From a virus: a stretch of 62,726 nucleotides of DNA. Of the stretch, positions 60,230 to 62,726 are shown one piece after another. Every line of letters starts with the position of its first letter. Position 1 is the stretch's first letter. The position numbers and the translations under genes were made by a program. Where the stretch lies: positions 1-62,726 of IMG/VR virus record IMGVR_UViG_3300028045_002632. One strand, 5' to 3'. Below the pieces are notes generated by a model. That model did not search any database, was not told where the DNA came from, and saw only the letters and a program-made list of their open reading frames with translations.

Positions 60230-60451
60230 TCATTTCCTTTCTATAATGCCCCACTTGGACTTAAGCCAAGTTCTTTCATGAAAGTAGTAAAAGAAAAACT
60301 TTAGAAAAGAATCTATAGTTGCGATTCCTGCACTAAATTTTACATCGTTGGTAAAAATCCAGCTAACTACAAACGTTGTGGACGTGGCTATAATTCTCCA
60401 AGTCACAGCTTTTGCCAAGTGTCTTCTTCTTTGAACTGTTTTGCTACTCAT
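60230..60451 (-). CDS. DUF2061 membrane protein
   Basis: 73 residues from ATG 60451. RHLAKAVTWRIIATSTTFVV, then DVKFSAGIATIDSFLKFFFY and YFHERTW, which is the full DUF2061 pattern of a two-helix membrane protein often next to sulfate-assimilation genes in bacteria. This association is of interest because the window has four sulfotransferase-like genes. It ends 2 bases before the PQ-loop-like gene. Confidence 0.8.
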   Translation of the reverse strand: MSSKTVQRRRHLAKAVTWRIIATSTTFVVSWIFTNDVKFSAGIATIDSFLKFFFYYFHERTWLKSKWGIIERK

Positions 60452-60467
60452 AATCATATATACTTTC

Positions 60468-61013
60468 ATGTTAAGAAATCAAGACGGAACGCCTTACAAG
60501 CCTGTTGGAGACATTCAACAATTTGACCCAGAAAACCCAGAACATGATCTTTTCAACATGTGGGACGAGGAAATTATACGCATGGGCGGATCTCCCATCC
60601 TTTATCATGAAGTGTTTATCCAGTCTGGAACTGTTGACCCTTTGTATTGGGAAGATAGAGGAAAGATTTTCTCTAACAACCCTATACAACTTTACGGGAT
60701 ATATGAACCCATTCCTTCACAGAATTACATGAGTGCGTTTGGTTTTGACTCTCCCGACGAGATGATGTTTGAATTTAATTATAAATCCGTACTCAGACAG
60801 ATCGGACATCCTCCAAAAATAGGGTCCAGATTACATACCCCCCACTTGCGTGAGGACTGGGTTATCGTTCAAAGAATGACAGGCGAATACAAGCTATGGG
60901 GTTCGCTTCGTCTGCAAATCTTATGTCAAAGATTCCAAGAATCTACGACAACAGGAGAAGGCAAGGTTACTCAAAAGAAACCCGATTTTAAGATAAATGA
61001 GTTTGGACAATGA
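60468..61013 (+). CDS. Phage neck/head-tail connector-like protein
   Basis: 181 residues from ATG 60468 (MLRNQDGTPYKPVGDIQQFD). Conserved-looking core SPILYHEVFIQSGTVDPLYW, QLYGIYEPIPSQNYMSAFGF, VLRQIGHPPKIGSRLHTPHL and EDWVIVQR. I recognise this set from T4-like cyanophages and large marine phages as a virion structural (neck/closure) protein. It overlaps the tagged gene by 4 bases (ATGA). Confidence 0.72.
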   Translation: MLRNQDGTPYKPVGDIQQFDPENPEHDLFNMWDEEIIRMGGSPILYHEVFIQSGTVDPLYWEDRGKIFSNNPIQLYGIYEPIPSQNYMSAFGFDSPDEMMFEFNYKSVLRQIGHPPKIGSRLHTPHLREDWVIVQRMTGEYKLWGSLRLQILCQRFQESTTTGEGKVTQKKPDFKINEFGQ

Positions 61014-61642
61014 GTTTTAGAAATTTTATAGAATCTCAAGTAGATTTGTCAACTTCTTTTTTGTTTGATTCAAAAAGTTTATACAAAGAGATGGCAATTC
61101 AAAATCCAGACGCTTTGAAGAAAACACAAAGTGCAATGCAATTTATAGTAGACAACCAACTATCTGGGGTATTGATTGGAGGTATGGCATACAGCCATCA
61201 TCATATAGATCGACCAAATAAAACTGACGTTGATTTTTTAACAGATAATATAGAAAAAGTCAAAGAAGCCCTTGGAAGAAACAACATGATTCACGCTCCA
61301 CTTACGGGAAACGATTTTGGAGGAATACAGGCACCAGAGTTAGATGCTGACTTTTTAGACGCAAATGTTGGCAACGCAGGTTTGAATAAATATTTAATGG
61401 ACACATCTCAAACGGCAAGCATTGGAGGAGTAAAATTTAAAGTAGCAGATCCGTCTGTGCTTGCGATTATGAAACTCACAACAGGCAGACCAAAAGACAT
61501 GGAAGATGCATTTGGTTTGTTTTCAGTAGTAGATATTGAGAGTCTTAAAAAGCATGTCATGAACTTAGAGAAACATTTACCCGAAGACACGGATGCAGAA
61601 ACAATTATTTCATATGCTCAAGCAATGAAACAAGCTGCTTAA
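61010..61642 (+). CDS. Nucleotidyltransferase-like protein with targeting-like motif
   Basis: 210 residues, MSFRNFIESQVDL tag. Residues 50-80 (LSGVLIGGMAYSHHHIDRPN, then KTDVDFLTDN) show the G-G...D-x-D of minimal nucleotidyltransferases such as AbiEii/KNTase, with Asp73 and Asp75 as likely metal ligands. A helical end with VADPSVLAIMKLTTGRPKDM (conserved K and D of AbiEii-like folds) follows. A tagged nucleotidyltransferase could be an injected toxin or anti-defence protein. Target unknown. Confidence 0.72.
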   Translation: MSFRNFIESQVDLSTSFLFDSKSLYKEMAIQNPDALKKTQSAMQFIVDNQLSGVLIGGMAYSHHHIDRPNKTDVDFLTDNIEKVKEALGRNNMIHAPLTGNDFGGIQAPELDADFLDANVGNAGLNKYLMDTSQTASIGGVKFKVADPSVLAIMKLTTGRPKDMEDAFGLFSVVDIESLKKHVMNLEKHLPEDTDAETIISYAQAMKQAA

Positions 61643-61791
61643 TTTTTAAATGTAAATTCAACAAAAAATTCTGGCTTGTTAATCTTCCAAAAAATTATTC
61701 TAGGAAATTTTGGATTGGCCAGACTTCCTCTATTTCCCCATATAAAAACTGGTTTCCTATTTTTTCTTTTTTTTATTTTGAAGTGTCTCAT
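61639..61791 (-). CDS. Small hypothetical protein
   Basis: 50 residues from ATG 61791: MRHFKIKKRKNRKPVFIWGN, RGSLANPKFPRIIFWKINKP, ending EFFVEFTFKN. Basic, aromatic, with no known domain. It overlaps the end of the upstream gene by 35 bases and the tagged gene's stop by 4, so it is a weaker call. Confidence 0.4.
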   Translation of the reverse strand: MRHFKIKKRKNRKPVFIWGNRGSLANPKFPRIIFWKINKPEFFVEFTFKN

Positions 61792-62602
61792 TTTTTACTT
61801 TTACAAAATTTCCTATTAACTTAGTATTTCTTTTAGGGCACTGGATGCTTCTTAAGTATTCGTCTAAATGTTCTTCCCCGTGAATGCCGCATATTTTATT
61901 CAACTGTTTATACTTGTCATCAAAATTGTTTCCAACATGGTCATGCCAATTATGTTTGCAAATACTTTTTTTTGAATTTACAATTCTACTATCACGCAAA
62001 TTCATAGAATTAACTTCTTTTTCGCTCATCTTCTTAAGATCGTAATCAATCTTGCTTGGAACAACTAACAAACTTGCATAAGGCTCTCCACATTTAAATA
62101 TATGCTTTTCTCCTTCTTTTGGAGATTTAAAAACTACAAAAAATATTCTTGGCCACCACCTCTGTATATGCCCTGGCACAGCAATAGGAACTGTGCCAGA
62201 AGTATCTGTGAAAAATCTAGGGTGTGGTTCGATTCTAATTGAGAACCCTTCGGGAGGTTTTAAATTTAAAGAGGACGTGAACCCATAGTGGTCCTGCGCA
62301 AAGGATGAAAATGGAGGATCTCCGCTTTCGCTCCAAGGAGACTCATTGGAAAAGTCTCCTAAAAATTTAATTTTTCCATCTTTTTTTGTAACTACACATT
62401 CCGTCTCAAATGGATAAATCAATTCCAAACCATAAGTAGACCCTTCGACAAATGGAACACAGTGCCAAGGCTGAGGTTTTGACCCATCGCCATGTTCCTT
62501 GCTCCCAGACCAGCCTGGTATCTTGAGTTTAATCTTCTTGGGAGGAACTCCTTTGAAATATGTTCTATATTTAATTTCTAATTTATCCATTTGGATTCTC
62601 AT
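61757..62602 (-). CDS. DUF6065-like protein
   Basis: 281 residues from ATG 62602; ATG 62590 is an alternative. SKPQPWHCVPFVEGSTYGLE, then LIYPFETECVVTKKDGKIKF and FGFTSSLNLKPPEGFSIRIE-type segments are the pattern I associate with DUF6065 (W-x-x-P-F-x-x-x-S-x-G-x-x-L). The last 90 residues (CKHNWHDHVGNNFDD ... CGIHGEEHLDE) add a His/Cys-rich patch that could bind metal. Function unknown. Confidence 0.6.
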   Translation of the reverse strand: MRIQMDKLEIKYRTYFKGVPPKKIKLKIPGWSGSKEHGDGSKPQPWHCVPFVEGSTYGLELIYPFETECVVTKKDGKIKFLGDFSNESPWSESGDPPFSSFAQDHYGFTSSLNLKPPEGFSIRIEPHPRFFTDTSGTVPIAVPGHIQRWWPRIFFVVFKSPKEGEKHIFKCGEPYASLLVVPSKIDYDLKKMSEKEVNSMNLRDSRIVNSKKSICKHNWHDHVGNNFDDKYKQLNKICGIHGEEHLDEYLRSIQCPKRNTKLIGNFVKVKNETLQNKKKKK

Positions 62603-62643
62603 TTATGTAAATGAAAGCATAACTAACTAAAAGGTTATCAGGT

Positions 62644-62726
62644 ATGGCAAAAATAATCAACTCAGGAAATCAAAATCAAAAATCATTAAACGAATGCAAT
62701 GAGAAGCCAATTAAACAGGCAAGCAT
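62644..62726 (+). CDS. Start of an unidentified gene (3' end missing)
   Basis: 27 residues visible (MAKIINSGNQNQKSLNECNE...) running off the window. A possible AAAGG ribosome site lies about 18 bases upstream, so the start is uncertain. Its Asn/Gln-rich beginning resembles the variable first residues of the neck-like protein at 53581. Confidence 0.4.
   Translation, partial: MAKIINSGNQNQKSLNECNEKPIKQAS

Overview
The window looks like part of the genome of a large T4-like tailed phage (myovirus type), AT-rich and tightly packed on both strands. The evidence: tail-fibre-like and neck-like structural genes; octamers matching the T4 late promoter (TATAAATA and one-base variants) next to gene starts; and about sixteen unrelated proteins that share a short N-terminal motif, F/Y-x-x-W/F/Y-L/I-E. 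That motif resembles the capsid-targeting sequence of T4 internal proteins. I see no tRNA or rRNA genes and no integrase, transposase or CRISPR array. The host cannot be named. An McsA-like protein, heptose and galactofuranose enzymes, and secreted proteins hint at a diderm host that uses arginine-phosphorylation protein quality control.

Layout. 1-5 kb: a partial long protein of unknown function, a SWIM-zinc protein with the targeting motif, then a plus-strand run ending in an L-lysine 6-aminotransferase and a sulfotransferase-like protein. 5-10 kb: secreted trypsin-like and thioredoxin-like proteins, glutamate dehydrogenase, a second sulfotransferase-like protein, a Cys-rich EF-hand protein, and a PII (GlnB-type) nitrogen regulator. 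10-13 kb: targeting-motif proteins and a Dam-type methylase. 13-18 kb: glycan genes (tandem GT2 glycosyltransferase, sulfotransferase-like, methyltransferases, GNAT, GT9). 18-31 kb: the tail-fibre and virion structural block, interrupted by a sulfotransferase-like and a GT9-like gene. 31-35 kb: intracellular-type subtilisin, McsA-like protein, secreted proteins, a virion protein, and an HTH protein with the motif. 35-39 kb: amidoligase plus esterase, Prim-Pol-like primase, ADP-heptose 6-epimerase-like enzyme. 39-46 kb: a charged scaffold-like protein, lipoprotein-like and C39 peptidase proteins, 2OG-oxygenase-like and TPR-glycosyltransferase genes. 46-53 kb: small zinc and basic proteins, an AAA+ ATPase, a sugar-1-phosphate nucleotidyltransferase, and three motif-tagged proteins (zincin-like, Nudix, unknown). 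53-62.7 kb: a neck-like protein, a 1000-residue motif-tagged protein, HTH regulator, structural genes, UDP-galactopyranose mutase, two membrane proteins, and a motif-tagged nucleotidyltransferase-like protein.

How it may work together. PII, glutamate dehydrogenase and lysine 6-aminotransferase lie within 7 kb and meet at glutamate, 2-oxoglutarate and ammonium, which suggests takeover of host nitrogen metabolism. The glycan genes (epimerase, nucleotidyltransferase, mutase, two GT9-type proteins, a TPR-GT, a tandem GT2, four sulfotransferase-like proteins) suggest remodelling of host or virion glycans. The most distinctive theme is the tagged set, which includes enzymes with recognisable folds. 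If the tag directs packaging into the prohead as in T4, these would be proteins delivered with the DNA. Several tagged genes also have a TAAATA box only 1-7 bases before the start codon and no Shine-Dalgarno sequence, which suggests leaderless late mRNAs.
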